DNA of 64,000 bases from Chrysemys picta bellii (GCF_011386835.1 NC_088791.1:13392998-13456997), one strand, 5' to 3'. Numbered from the stretch's first letter, positions 43,945-53,925 are shown. Numbers and translations: made by a program. The notes: generated from the sequence alone by a model not told the origin.

Positions 43945-44215
43945 TAGTCCTATGAGCCAGGACTCAGGAGATCTGGATTCAAATCCTGGTTTTCCTGCAG
44001 ATTTCCCATGGGTCCTTGGGCAAGTCAGTTAATTTCTGTACCGCAGTTCCCCATCTGTAAAGTGAAGGTAACAATACTTTTACTCCCACCCTTTGTCTAA
44101 TTAGAAGATAGCTTTTTGTAGCAGGATGTACAGCACCTAGCACACTCTCAGGTGTGCTATCATAGTAAATAGATCTTGATTGGGACTTTCAGGCCCTGCT
44201 ATAATAAATAATAAT
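43945..44215 (+). repeat. MIR-type CORE-SINE
   Basis: 'GAGCCAGGACTCAGGAGATC', 'AAATCCTGGTTTTCC', 'CTTGGGCAAGTCAGTTAATT' and 'TACAGCACCTAGCACACTC' follow the MIR head-core-tail order. Confidence 0.75.
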
Positions 44216-45219
44216 GTAATTATTATTGTGGTTGTGCTGGGTACAGTTCATACTTGTTTCACTTGCTGTAGAAAGAGTAACAAATTTATGATCCTTTTTG
44301 TTCTTCTTTATAGTCATTAATACGCCATTGATCAATTCCTACATTTAGATCAGAGAACTCTTACTGTATTTAAGACAAGTCTGAGGAGTTTATTCAGGAC
44401 TGACTCACACAGAAGTCTCTTTCATACCATACCCCCTTTGATTGACTACTTGTGCATTTCCTTATTTGTTTTCCTTTAGGGAAACCTTTAACTACAACCT
44501 TTCCCAACCTTTTGTTTGCCTCTGTAGAGTCATAGAAAACCAATGACAACATTGCTTATGCAGCATTTGTCTCGCCCTCCATCCTACGTTAGTTTGGTGG
44601 GCATCAGTTCAGTTGAGGTGAAAAGAGGAAGGGGAAAGCAGTAGGTATTGTACCACATGCCAAAGGTTAGAGCCAAGCCATGCTGGGAAAGGTTGGCAGT
44701 GAGATCCATGGGATTAGTTCTGTTTGCAGTGCTCTATGTAACCTTGACATGCAATCAGCAAAGTAAAATATTCATTATTGCCTGACTGTCAGCTGAAGAC
44801 AATTTCAATTATTCTGGCATTTCAATGGATGATGAAGAAGCCCTTTAGGCTGGCTCATGAGATTAGACTTAAAGGCTCTGTAAATTCAGAAAGTTGCAAT
44901 CAGTACATTATCTGGCAGGCAGCTGTGGAATATACAATTGCAGGGAAGGGGAAGGGAAAAAAAAAAGACAAATTGCTAAATTGAGGTTGTGGTTTTTGAT
45001 ATATCAATTTACAGCTTTAACATATTCATTTGTGAAATAATTATTTGGGGTTTCTTAAATCACCTTTAACCGCACCGACATGAAGTTTCCAAATTCTATA
45101 ACTTCAAAGCTCAGTGTTTCTTTTGCCTAGTGCCTAATTTCGGTGAGGGGACCCAAAAAATATACTGCCAACAGAAGAATGAATCTTTCTAAAAGTTATT
45201 CAAATATTGGGCCTGTCTG
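44216..45219. other. no gene or repeat recognised
   Basis: AT-rich, apparently single copy. Confidence 0.4.
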
Positions 45220-45430
45220 AGTCATGGCAACCTCCCTAGGATGTCCTATGGATTGCAGTGCTGCCTGGAATTTCAACAATGCTTTGAGCTGTGGCCATGC
45301 CCATCCTGCCACTAGCAAGTTTGGCCTGTCCCTGGCACCAAGACTTGCAAGGGTCTCCTCTGAAGAGAACCTTATGGCTGTCTTCCGTAGTGCCTGTTCC
45401 AGAAGAATCCTGACCTGACAGGATATGGGA
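45220..45430. repeat. unclassified repeat shared with 57310-57560
   Basis: 'GGTCTCCTCTGAAGAGAACC' and 'GGCTGTCTTCCGTAGTGCCTG' have close counterparts at 57496-57545 in the same order and strand. No domain or ends seen. Confidence 0.45.
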
Positions 45431-45474
45431 TATTTAGGGCTCCTTTATAATGCTCTGGACCTTTTACACATCTC

Positions 45475-45670
45475 TGTTAGAAAATTCTTCATCCTGGGCA
45501 AGAGATTTAATCTTTGAGTCTCAATTTCCAATCTGTAAAATGGGCATAATAATAATGTCTTCTCTATTTAAACTGTATGTTCTTCAGGGCAGGGACTATC
45601 ACTCATCATGTGTATGTACATCACCAAGCATAGTGGGGCCCTGGTCTTGGTTGGACCTCTGTGTGCTAGA
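45475..45670 (+). repeat. MIR-like SINE, 3' part
   Basis: 'CTCAATTTCCAATCTGTAAA', 'CAGGGCAGGGACTATC' and 'CATCACCAAGCATAGTGGGG' follow MIR order. Confidence 0.6.
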
Positions 45671-46284
45671 TCCTGAATTCCATTGGCTCTACTTGGAGTT
45701 GTACCTACCAAACTCCCATTGCAGGAGTTTTGCAGTGCTAGTTCCCATTGCTAGCAATGGGATTTTAGGATGTTCAAGGAATTCAGGCCTCAATATGCAC
45801 CAAATTCCTGCTACTAATCAGTCTCAGACATAGGCATATTATTCCAGCTAGCAGCAGTCTGTACAGGGGCATGTGCATGGGGGCCATAGACAGGTTAGGG
45901 AACATATGACAATTAAAATGTTGGTAGAGCTGGTGGGGAAATGGCGAGGAAAATCGGCAATAATTTCATTGTTTGGCAAAGGTTCAAGATTTGTTGATCA
46001 TCTCTCTATCTGGATGAACATCCCTCTAATTCCTTGGCCGTACCCAGTAATGTCCTTCCATGTGTCCTGCAGAACAAGCTCTCTATAGGTTTTTGGGGAG
46101 AGCTACACAAGCATAGCCCATTTCTTCCCTACACTCCCACTGCTGCTTGTGGGGTTCAACAGTAAGTGCTTATGCACCTGCCAGAATTTGTCCCTATATC
46201 GAAGCCATTGGTAAAGAAGCTTGGACTCTGCTCCAGGATATATTATCATTGCCTAACTTCCTTATCACTTTTTATTTGTTTTAG
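45671..46284. other. no gene or repeat recognised
   Basis: Unrecognised sequence. Confidence 0.4.
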
Positions 46285-46380
46285 TCAGACGAATTCTGAT
46301 CTCATTTACCCCAGTGCAACTCCATTGACTTCAGTGGAGTTACTTTGTGCCATAAATGAGAGCAGAATCAAGAAGATTGT
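46285..46380. mobile_element. short palindromic MITE relic
   Basis: ATTCTGATCTCATTTACCCC pairs with AAATGAGAGCAGAATC, and AACTCCATTGACTT pairs with TTCAGTGGAGTT, a near-complete hairpin. Confidence 0.65.
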
Positions 46381-46464
46381 AGCTTTTTGACCAGTTGTGA
46401 TACCTACCTGGTCTAATAATATGGTGTGGTAGGCCCACTGAAGTCAATGGGACTCTTTCCATTT

Positions 46465-46630
46465 TCTGTTTGTCAGAAGATGGGAATAGCTACAGGGGAT
46501 AGATCACTTGATGTTTACCTGCTCTGTTCATTCCCTCTGAAGCACCTGGCATTAGCCACTGTCGGAAGACAGGATACTGGGCTAGATGGACCTTTGGTCT
46601 AACCCAGTATGGCCGTTCTTATGTTCTTAT
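46465..46630 (+). repeat. CR1-type LINE 3' end
   Basis: 'GCCACTGTCGGAAGACAGG', 'CTGGGCTAGATGGACCTTTG' and the tail 'TTCTTATGTTCTTAT' are characteristic. Confidence 0.85.
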
Positions 46631-46719
46631 TGTTTTCAGGAGATTTGGGGTCAGGCTTTAAATGGTGGAACATACAGGCCAGAATTTTCAGAAGTGTCTA
46701 GTAATTAAGGGTTCCCCAA

Positions 46720-47120
46720 TTTTTTGTGAAGGGTGTTTCAACCGGTGGTGCCTCAAATGCTGAGCATCCCCCTTCTGAAAATCAGGCCCCTTTAAGAGGT
46801 CTCAAGTCAGAAGCATCCAGAATCCCCACCCCACCGCCTCAGCTCACCTCCGCTCCACCTCCTCCCCTGAGCACGCCGCGGCTCCACTTCTCCCCCCTCC
46901 CTCCCAGCGCTTCCTGCCGCAAAACAGCTGATCCGCGGTGGCAAGCGTGGGGAGGAGAGGGAACGCGGCACGCTCGGGGAAGAGGCAGGGCCGGTGTGGG
47001 GATTTGGGGAAGGGGTCCAATAGGGGCAGGGAGGGGGCGACGTTGGGGCGAGGAGTTTGGATGGGGGCGGGGCAAGGGCGAGCACCCACCGGCGCCTGGA
47101 AAAGTTGGCGCCTATGCCCA
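46720..47120. repeat. GC-rich dispersed element
   Basis: C-rich left half, 'AAAACAGCTGATCCGCGGTGG' in the middle, G-rich right half and the right end 'AAAGTTGGCGCCTATGCCC'. It is the same architecture as 38068-38467. Confidence 0.6.
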
Positions 47121-47302
47121 GAATGACTAGTTACTTTTGAAAATCTTGGCCAAAGACCCCTATATTTAGTATACCCTCAGCATCCATGTAGGATTTGTGT
47201 ATAGTGCGGGAGTGGCCAAACTGTGGCTCTTGAGATGCATGCGGCTCTTCAGAGGTTAATATGCGGCTCCTTACCTAGGTGCTAATTCCAGGGCTGGAGC
47301 GA

Positions 47303-47560
47303 TAGATGCTAACTTTCCAATGTGCTGGAGGGTGCTCACTGCTCAACCCCCTGCTCTGCCCCAGGCCCTGCCCCCACTCCACCCCTTCCCCTGAGCCTGC
47401 CATGCCCTCGCTTCTCCCCCTCATAGCCTCCTGTGCACGTGAAACAGCTGATTGCGGTGGGAGGGGGGAGTAGGCGCTGATTGGCGGGGGCTGCCAGCAG
47501 GTGGGAGGGGCTGGGGAGCGGATGGGGGGCTGCTGATGTATTACTGTGGCTCTTCGGCAA
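47303..47560. repeat. GC-rich dispersed element, right end missing
   Basis: Starts 'GATGCTAACTTTCCAATGTGC', then a C-rich run, 'AAACAGCTGATTGCGGTGGG' and a G-rich half. It matches 38068-38440. Confidence 0.6.
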
Positions 47561-48163
47561 TGTCCACTGTAAATTCTGGCTCCTTCTCAGGCTCAGGTTG
47601 GCCAGTGTGTGGTATCCTTTTTCAGGTAGGATTTTGACCTATATTTTAATAATCAAGTTTTTAAAGTTAGACACAATGTTTTGTGTTACTGATTCCCTTG
47701 AAATATTTAAAATACCCTGTTTTCTAGCTTGGTTATCAAAGCCGTAAAGAGATCCTTAAAAAAAAAATCTGTAGCAATTTACCCCACAGTTATGCATCTT
47801 TCTGCTTTTTGAGAACATTTAACTAAAATGAGATGAGCGCTCTGTACCCTTGGAACCAGTGTTGTGTTTTTCCCCCATTGCTGATCTACATAATTCAAAA
47901 CAAGGAAATGTTAGCAGGTAAAACTCCAGGGTAAAAACCTTTGCTGTTGGAAATATTTGCATTTATCTGCTCTAAAGCAGATATGCACATTTTTATACTT
48001 CCTCATTCTTGGTTTGTTAAAAAGATCTTTGAAATTCAACAGCTTCCATGTAAATGTTATTGGGGTTTCTTTCCCCCTGTCTCACAGGATTTCACTTTTA
48101 TAAGGTGGGGTAAAACCAAAATCTGGATCCCTGACCATTGGTGGTCATTAAAAACTGAATGAC
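47561..48163. other. no gene or repeat recognised
   Basis: AT-rich sequence. Confidence 0.4.
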
Positions 48164-48221
48164 AGGTTTCTGAAGAAGTGAGCTGCAGCCCACGAAAGCT
48201 TATGCTGAAATAAATGTGTTA
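48164..48221 (+). repeat. PLE 3' end, left part, split by Harbinger H2
   Basis: A hammerhead-like core is present: CTGAAGA (48170-48176), stem II GTG/CAC with inner GC/GC pairs (48178-48193), GAAA (48194-48197), GCTTATGCT. The sequence continues 'GAAATAAATGTGTTA' and resumes after H2 at 53883 as 'TTAGTCTCTAAGGTGCC'. Confidence 0.8.
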
Positions 48222-48433
48222 GGCCTGGTCTACACTAGGCGTTTATGTCGAAGTTAGCGCCGTTACATCGAATTAACCCTGCACCCGTCCACACTGCGAA
48301 GCTATTTAGTTCGACATAGAGGTCTCTTAAATTCGACTTCTGTACTCCTCCCCAACGAGGGGAGTAGCGCCAAATTCGACATGGCCATGTCGAATTAGGC
48401 TAGGTGTGGATGGAAATCGACGCTAATAGCTCC

Positions 48434-48452
48434 GGGAGCTATCCCACAGTGC
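48434..48452. promoter_or_regulatory. subterminal palindromic motif, Myb-side end of H2
   Basis: GGGAGCTATCCCACAGTGC, about 213 bp inside the left end. It is the counterpart of 16410-16429 in H1. Confidence 0.45.
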
Positions 48453-48611
48453 ACCACTCAGTTGACGCTCTGGACAGCAGTCCGAGCTCGGATGCTCTGA
48501 CCAGCCACACAGGAAAAGCCCCGGGAAAATTTGAATTCCTTTTCCTGTCTGGCCAGTTTGAATCTCATTTCCTGTCTGGACATCGTGGCGAGCTCAGCAG
48601 CACTGGCAACG

Positions 48612-51516
48612 ATGCAGAGCTCTCCAGCAGAGATGGCCGTGCAATCTCAGAATAGAAAGAGGGCCCCATCATGGACTGATCGGGAAGTCTTGGATCTGAT
48701 CGCTGTGTGGGGCGATGAGTCCGTGCTTTCCGAGCTGCGTTCCAAAAGATGGAATGCAAAGATCTACGAGAAGATCTCTAAAGCCATGGCAGAGAGAGGA
48801 TACAGCCGGGATGCAACGCAGTGCCGCGTGAAAATCAAGGAGCTGAGACAAGGCTACCAGAAGACCAAAGAGGCAAATGGACGCTCCAGATCCCATCCCC
48901 AGACATCCCGTTTCTACAAGGCACTGCATTCCATCCTAGGTGCGGCCGCCACCACTACCCCACCACTGACCGTGGACTCTGAGGATGGGATATTGTCCAC
49001 GGCCGGTTCCTCAGACATGTTAGCGGACGGGGAAGATGAGGAAGGAGATGAGGAGGACGAGGCAGTCGACAGCGCTTACAACGCTGATTTCCCCGACAGC
49101 CAGGATCTCTTCATCACCCTTACAGAGATCCCCTACCAACCATCCCCAGCCGTTAACCCGGACACAGAATCTGGGGAAGGATCAGCCAGTAAGTGTTTTA
49201 AACATCTAAACATTTATTTTTAACAGAACAGGAATATTAAGAATAACAACAATGGGTTTCTCATGATTAATTTGCCCTAGGCGCTTAACGTTTCAGTCCT
49301 GGGCAGTGCAACTATTGAAAAAAAATCTAACAATGTCCGGTTTAGCATGATTGTTCTGCCCAAGCCGCTCTACTGTTTAGTCCCTGCCAGTGCAGCTACA
49401 GTAAAATGTGGTCTATATGTCCGGGGATAGAGCAGAAATCCTCCTGGGACATCTCGAGGAAGCTCTCCTGGAGGTAATTGGAAAGCCTTTGCATCAGGTT
49501 CCTGGGGAGAGCGGCCTTATTGGGTCCACCGTGGTATGAAATGTTTCCGCGCCAGGAGACAATTAAGTACTCCGGGATCATTGCCCTGCAGAGCATGGCG
49601 GCATACGGCCCTGGTCTTTGGAGGCTTTCCCGAAGCATTCTTTCTTTATCAGTGTCTGAGATCCTCATCAGGGTGATGTCGCTCATGGTGATCTGCTTTG
49701 AATTAGGTAGGGGAATGTTAGTATTGGGACTGCTTGCCCGTTCCTTTACAGAACTGTAACTGCCGGTTTGCAGCCACGCGGTGGAGGCGGGAGAGTAGGG
49801 TTACCATATTTTGTGCCTCCAAATGGAGGACACTCCACGGCCCCCGGCCCCGCCCCCAGCCCCGCCCACACCCCCGCCCAACCCCGCCCCCTCCCCAAAG
49901 TCTCCGCCCCCTCCCCTGCTTCCCGCGAATATTTGATTCGCGGGAAGCCTGAAGCAGGTAAGGGGGGTGTGGGGGGAGGAGGCGCGGCCCAGGCTGGCTC
50001 CCCGGCGGCTCCAGCCTGGGTCGGCTCGGGCCCTGGGGTGCCGGCCCCCGCCGACCACCCCCAGCCCGCCCAGCACTGCCGGCCCCCGGCGGCCCGGCGC
50101 ACCCCCCGGCTCCCGGCCCCGCGGGCCCGGCTCCCCGCCGGCCCAGCTGACCGGCTCCCCGCGGGCCCGGCCGACCCGGCTCCCCGCCGGCCCGGCTCCC
50201 CGCGGGCCCGGCCGACCCGGCTCCCCGCGGGCCCGGCTCCCCGCCGGGCCGGCCGACCCGGCTCCCCGCCGGCCCGGCTCGCGGCCGGCCCGGCCGACCC
50301 GGCTCCCGGCCGACCCGGCTCCCTGCCGGCCCGGCCGACCCGGCTCCCCGCCGGCCCGGCTCCCCGCGGGCCCGGCCGACCCGGCTCCCCGCCGGCCCGG
50401 CTCCCCGCGGGCCCGGCTCCCCGCTGGCCCGGCTCCCCGCCGGCCCGGCTCCCCGCCAGCCCGGCTCCCCCGGCTCCCCGCCGGCCCGGCTCCCCGCCGG
50501 CCCGGCTCCCCCGGCTCCCCGCCGGCCCGGCTGACCTCCCGATTTTCCCGGACATGCCCGGCTTTTGGGGATTTCCCCCCGGACGGGGATTTGAGCCCCC
50601 AAAAGCCGGACATGTCCGGGAAAATCTGGACGTATGGTAACCCTACGGGAGAGGGGTAGCATACAGGGATCTTTCCCTGGGACAGCCGCGAGGGGGTGGG
50701 ACAGGGGCAGAGTTCCTGCTTGCCGGATTGCTGGCAGCAGGGACTGGCATTGCTTTCAATGTGAAAGGAGGCCAGTGCTACTATTAAAGTTTTAAGCAGC
50801 CACAAGTCTACGGCTTACCATGTCTGCCTGCTACACAAATTCCGGTGTCCTGCTCCGCTTCTCAGATCTGCAGTGCAAGACCCCAGGCACTGAATGCGAA
50901 GGCCGAGAATTCGACCTTGTCCTGAGTGTGCATGTGATAGGTGCTGTGCATGGTCTTGTTCACAGAGAAAGACTATGTTCTTTGTTCACAACTACATTTA
51001 TCTTTCTGAGGAACTTACTCCCTTTTTCCCATTCCCACAGCCACATCTGCGACTGTCTCACAACCTAGCCTGGCATCACACTCCCAGAGGCTAGCGCAGA
51101 TTAGGCGTAGGAAGAAGAGGACACGGGAGGACATGTTCTCGGAACTTATGGGCTGCTCCCGAGCCCAGGCAGCACAGCAGACCCAGTGGCGGGAGAACTT
51201 GTCCCAAATGCACCAATCACACATGGAACGGGAGGAGAGGTGGCGGCAGGAAGACCAGCAGGCGACTCAAACGCTGCTTGGACTAATGAGGGAGCAAACG
51301 GACACGCTCCGGCGCCTTGTGGATGTTCTGCAGGAACGGAGGCAGGAGGACAGAGCCCCGCTGCAGTCTATCTGTAACCGCCCTCCCCCGCCACCAAGTC
51401 CCATACCCCCCTCACCCAAAGTCCAAAGAAGGAGGGGCGGCAGAGTCCGTGCAAACTCTCACTCCACCCCTGCAGACTGCTCTAGTAGTAGAAGGCTCTC
51501 ATTCCCCAAAATTTGA
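48612..51516 (+). CDS. Myb/SANT-like accessory protein of H2, two exons, open
   Basis: Exon 1 is 48612-49188 and exon 2 is 51041-51516, giving about 350 codons with no stop. I chose the ATG at 48612 ('MQSSPAEMAVQ') because it aligns with H1; an upstream in-frame ATG at 48531 is not conserved. The trihelix/SANT domain covers roughly residues 15-105: 'PSWTDREVLDLIAVWGD', 'IYEKISKAMAERGYSRDA', 'CRVKIKELRQGYQKTKEANG'. An acidic stretch 'GEDEEGDEEDE' follows. The donor is GTAAGT (49189) and the acceptor CATTCCCACAG (to 51040), phase 1. Exon 2 has a basic patch 'QIRRRKKRTRED', a likely coiled coil and a Pro-rich tail. It presumably binds the ends or transposase. About two thirds of SANT-domain residues match H1. 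Confidence 0.82.
49396..49686 (-). CDS. ORF3 of H2: conserved 96-aa protein of unknown function
   Basis: This is the counterpart of 15311-15601 in H1: same length, same strand relation to Myb (antisense, in the intron) and to transposase (same strand, downstream). It starts 'MSDITLMRIS' and contains 'PGPYAAML', 'AMIPEY', 'SYHGG', 'KAALPRNLMQRL', 'ESFLEMSQEDFCSIP'. An AG lies 6 bases before the ATG ('ATTCAAAGCAG'). Most differences from H1 are silent or conservative (I/V/L/M, D/E, S/T). No known family is recognised and no membrane segment is seen. That it is translated is an inference. Confidence 0.6.
   Translation of the reverse strand: MSDITLMRISDTDKERMLRESLQRPGPYAAMLCRAMIPEYLIVSWRGNISYHGGPNKAALPRNLMQRLSNYLQESFLEMSQEDFCSIPGHIDHILL
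49788..49795. repeat. 8-bp target-site duplication of the nested element
   Basis: CGGGAGAG here and at 50646-50653, exactly flanking 49796-50645. Confidence 0.9.
49796..50645. mobile_element. GC-rich hAT-type non-autonomous insertion in H2
   Basis: The 850-bp insert has ends TAGGGTTACCATATTTT and CGTATGGTAACCCTA (inverted repeats) and exact 8-bp duplications CGGGAGAG. Inner inverted repeats GGACATGCCCGGCTTTTGGGG / CCCCAAAAGCCGGACATGTCC lie near the right end. The middle is a GC-rich minisatellite. Large open frames on both strands (up to 334 codons of Gly/Arg/Ala/Pro) reflect absence of stop codons and are not genes. Confidence 0.9.
50100..50535. repeat. GC-rich minisatellite
   Basis: About 25 units of a 16-bp CCCGGCTCCCCGCCGG theme, with variants carrying GCGGG or CCGACC. 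Order and variants suggest slippage and higher-order copying. Confidence 0.9.
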
Positions 51517-51587
51517 CAAGTCCTTTCCTTCCTGCCTCACACAAGCCCCCGTCCAAGTTTCACCCCCCAGTTTCATGTGTAGTTGCT

Positions 51588-51593
51588 AATAAA
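51588..51593 (+). terminator. poly(A) signal of the H2 Myb-like gene
   Basis: AATAAA 72 bp after the stop codon on the same strand. Confidence 0.6.
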
Positions 51594-51647
51594 AAATACG
51601 TTTCTGTTAATTACTGTTTCCATCATGTTCTTTTGGAGGAGAGTCTG

Positions 51648-51785
51648 TCTGAAGGGGGGGAAGGGGGTTGGTAATTGGACAGGACAGTCATCTTTAGCAG
51701 GGTACATAGGCGGGGGCAGGTCCAGCAGCAGGGCAGGTCCATACACAGTGCAGTCACTAGTTACCCTGGTCAGTCTGGGAGGTGG
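51648..51785 (+). repeat. internal duplication in H2 (pairs with 52145-52280)
   Basis: The order GAAGGGGG, GTAATTGGACAGGACAGTCA, CGGGGGCAGGT, AGTTACCCTGGTCAGTC parallels 52145-52280, which includes the transposase 3' end. It is diverged, so it is an old duplication. Confidence 0.55.
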
Positions 51786-51814
51786 TTTTCATGTTCTGTG
51801 GTGGGGGGTGGGTT

Positions 51815-51925
51815 GCTCTGTGACTTTGTGGCGGGGGAGGGCAGTTACAGATCTTATGCAGCGGTCCTTATCCTGGATCTGTAACCGTCCTCCCCCTGCC
51901 ACAAAGTCACATAGCCCCCACATAC
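51815..51925. repeat. inverted repeat copied from Myb exon 2
   Basis: CTGTGACTTTGTGGCGGGGGA (from 51819) is an inverted copy of the stretch ending at about 51918. Both resemble exon 2 sequence TCTGTAACCGCCCTCCCCC at 51369-51388. It forms a 40-bp hairpin stem. Confidence 0.65.
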
Positions 51926-52129
51926 GCACAGTCCCGATCAGGAGGGGTGACAGGCTCCGTTGAAACAACCAGTCCACCACTGCAGAGCCTGTCATTCCTG
52001 GAGTTTAGAAGCGTCATTCGCGTCACTACACTACACCCGCTCCCCACCACAGTCTGCGTCCCAGGTTTAAAAAATTCCCGCGAAAACAGTAATAAAGAAA
52101 ACGGTGTTCATTAACAAAGTAGAAGTGAT

Positions 52130-52135
52130 TTTATT
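52130..52135 (-). terminator. poly(A) signal of the H2 transposase gene
   Basis: TTTATT on plus (AATAAA on minus), about 115 bp past the stop codon. Confidence 0.6.
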
Positions 52136-52249
52136 TCTAAACGTGTGTTGGAAGGGGGTGAAGGGGGTATGTAACTGGAGAGGATAGTCAACATTAACTG
52201 GGTAAAGAAACGGGGGCAGGTTCAGCTTCTCTGTACACAAACTTAAAAG

Positions 52250-53504
52250 TCACAGGTTACCCTGCTCACTCAGGAACCTAGCTTTCAAAGCCTCCCAGAT
52301 GCACGGCGCGTCCCGCTGGGCTCTTCTAATCACCCGGCTGTCTGGCTGGGCGTAATCAGAAGCCAGGCTATTTGCCTCAACCTCCCACCCCGCCATAAAG
52401 GTCTCCCCCTTGCTCTCACAGAGATTGTGGAGCACACAGCAAGCTGCTATAACAATGGGGATATTGGTTTTGCTGAGATCACAGGGAGTCAGTAAGCTTC
52501 TCCATCTCCCCTTGAGACGGCCAAAAGCACACTCCACCACCATTCTGCACTTGCTCAGCCGGTAGTTGAAGAGTTCTTTTTCAGTGTCCAGGGCGCCAGT
52601 ATAGGGCTTCATGAGCCAGGGCATTAGCGGGTAGGCTGGGTCCCCGAGGATGACTATAGGCATCTCCACATCCCCAAGAGTTATTTTGTGTAAGTAAGGA
52701 AGTAAATACCTTCCTGCAGCCGTCTAAACAGACCAGAGTTCCTGAAAACGCGAGCGTCATGAACCTTGCCCGGCCATCCGACGTTGATGTTTGTAAAACG
52801 TCCCCTATGGTCCACCAGTGCTTGCAGCACCATTGAAAAGTAGTCCTTTCGGTTGATGTACTGGCTGGCCTGGTGGTCCGGTCCCAGGATAGGGATGTGA
52901 GTTCCAGCTATAGCCCCACCGCAGTTTGGGAATCCCATCGCGGTGAAGCCATCTATGATCACCTCCACGTTTCCCAGGGTCACTACCTTTGACAGCAGTA
53001 CATCAACGATTGCCTTGGCTACTTGCATCACAGCAACCCCCACGGTAGATTTGCCCACGCCAAAGTGGTTCGCGACTGACCGGTAGCTGTCTGGCGTTGC
53101 AAGCTTCCAGAGGGCTATGGCCACTCGCTTCTGGACAGTCAGGGCTGCCTGCATCCGGGTGTCATTGCACTTCAGGGCAGGGGACAGCAACTCACAAAGT
53201 TTCGCAGCCACTGGGATTCATCCCAGACCTGCAGCACTATGCGGTCCCACCAGTCCGTGCTTGTTTCCCGGGCCCAGAATCGCCGTTCCACAACATCCAC
53301 ATGACCCATTGCCACCGTGATGTCCTCGGCGCTGGGTCCCGTGCTTTCTGACAGATCTGTGCTACTCTCAGACTTCAGGCCCTCACCGCGGTGCCGTAGC
53401 CTCCTCGCCTGATTTATCTGCATCTGCCTCTGGGAAAGGTGGATGATAAGCTGCGAGGCATTGGCAACGGCCACAACTGCAGCGATGGTCGCAGCGGGTT
53501 CCAT
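52250..53504 (-). pseudogene. HARBI1-like Harbinger transposase (H2), broken
   Basis: Three minus-strand frames make one transposase: 53504-about 53180 ('MEPAATIAAV' to 'WDESQWLRNF'), 53211-52681 ('LCELLSPALKCND', 'SYRSVANHFGVGKSTVG', 'FTNINVGWPGKVHDARVF') and 52669-52250 ('MPIVILGDPAYPL', 'MVVECAFGRLKGRWRSLL', end 'ARFLSEQGNL'). Frameshifts lie near 53195 and 52690. The second catalytic Asp ('HDARVF') and the Glu ('VECAFG') are kept, but the first is Ala ('GGAIAGTHIPI', Asp in H1). The lesion suggests a dead enzyme even without the frameshifts. Residues are about four-fifths identical to H1 over the shared catalytic region, by eye. Confidence 0.9.
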
Positions 53505-53703
53505 GCTCGCAGTGCTGTGGCGTCCGCGCTGTCACTGACTAGAAAAGTGCGCGAACTGATTTCCCGCCGGCGCTTTCAGGGAGGGAGGGCGGGAGTGATG
53601 GACGGATGACGACAGTTACCCAAAAGCACCCTCGACACATTTTTTTACCCAGAAGGCATTGGCGGCTCGACCCAGAATTCCAATGGGCAGCGGGGACTGC
53701 GGG

Positions 53704-53730
53704 AACTGTGGGATAGCTGCCCACAGTGCA
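53704..53730. promoter_or_regulatory. subterminal palindromic motif, transposase-side end of H2
   Basis: AACTGTGGGATAGCTGCCCA is followed by CAGTGC, a near-perfect palindrome about 155 bp inside the right end. Confidence 0.45.
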
Positions 53731-53882
53731 CCGCTTCCAATGTCGACGCTTTCCCCGTTAGTGTGGACTCACAAAGTCGAATTACTGTCCTTAGTGTGGA
53801 CACACACGTTCGACTTTGCAATATCGATTCCAAAAATTCGATTTAAGTAAAATCGAACTACTCTCGTAGTGTAGACATACCC

Positions 53883-53925
53883 TTAGTCTCTAAGGTGCCA
53901 CAAGTACTCCTGTTCTTTTATTAAA
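53883..53925 (+). repeat. PLE 3' end, right part
   Basis: TTAGTCTCTAAGGTGCCACA, then AGTACTCCTGTTCTTTT, completes the PLE tail broken by H2 at 48221. Confidence 0.85.

Larger units (their letters stand above)
48222..53882 (-). mobile_element. PIF/Harbinger DNA transposon H2 (full length, inactive)
   Basis: A 5661-bp element with ends GGCCTGGTCTACACTAGG (48222) and GTAGTGTAGACATACCC (53882), with exact TTA duplications (48219-48221, 53883-53885) inside a PLE tail. Relative to H1 it lies in reverse: Myb gene on plus from the left, ORF3 on minus in its intron, transposase on minus from the right. An 850-bp GC-rich hAT-type insertion sits in the Myb intron. Confidence 0.92.

Noticed and set aside
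49718..50805. Overlapping 230-334 codon open frames on both strands
   Set aside because: They are Gly/Arg/Pro/Ala runs caused by a GC-rich minisatellite without stop codons inside a hAT-type insertion. No domain, no unique start.
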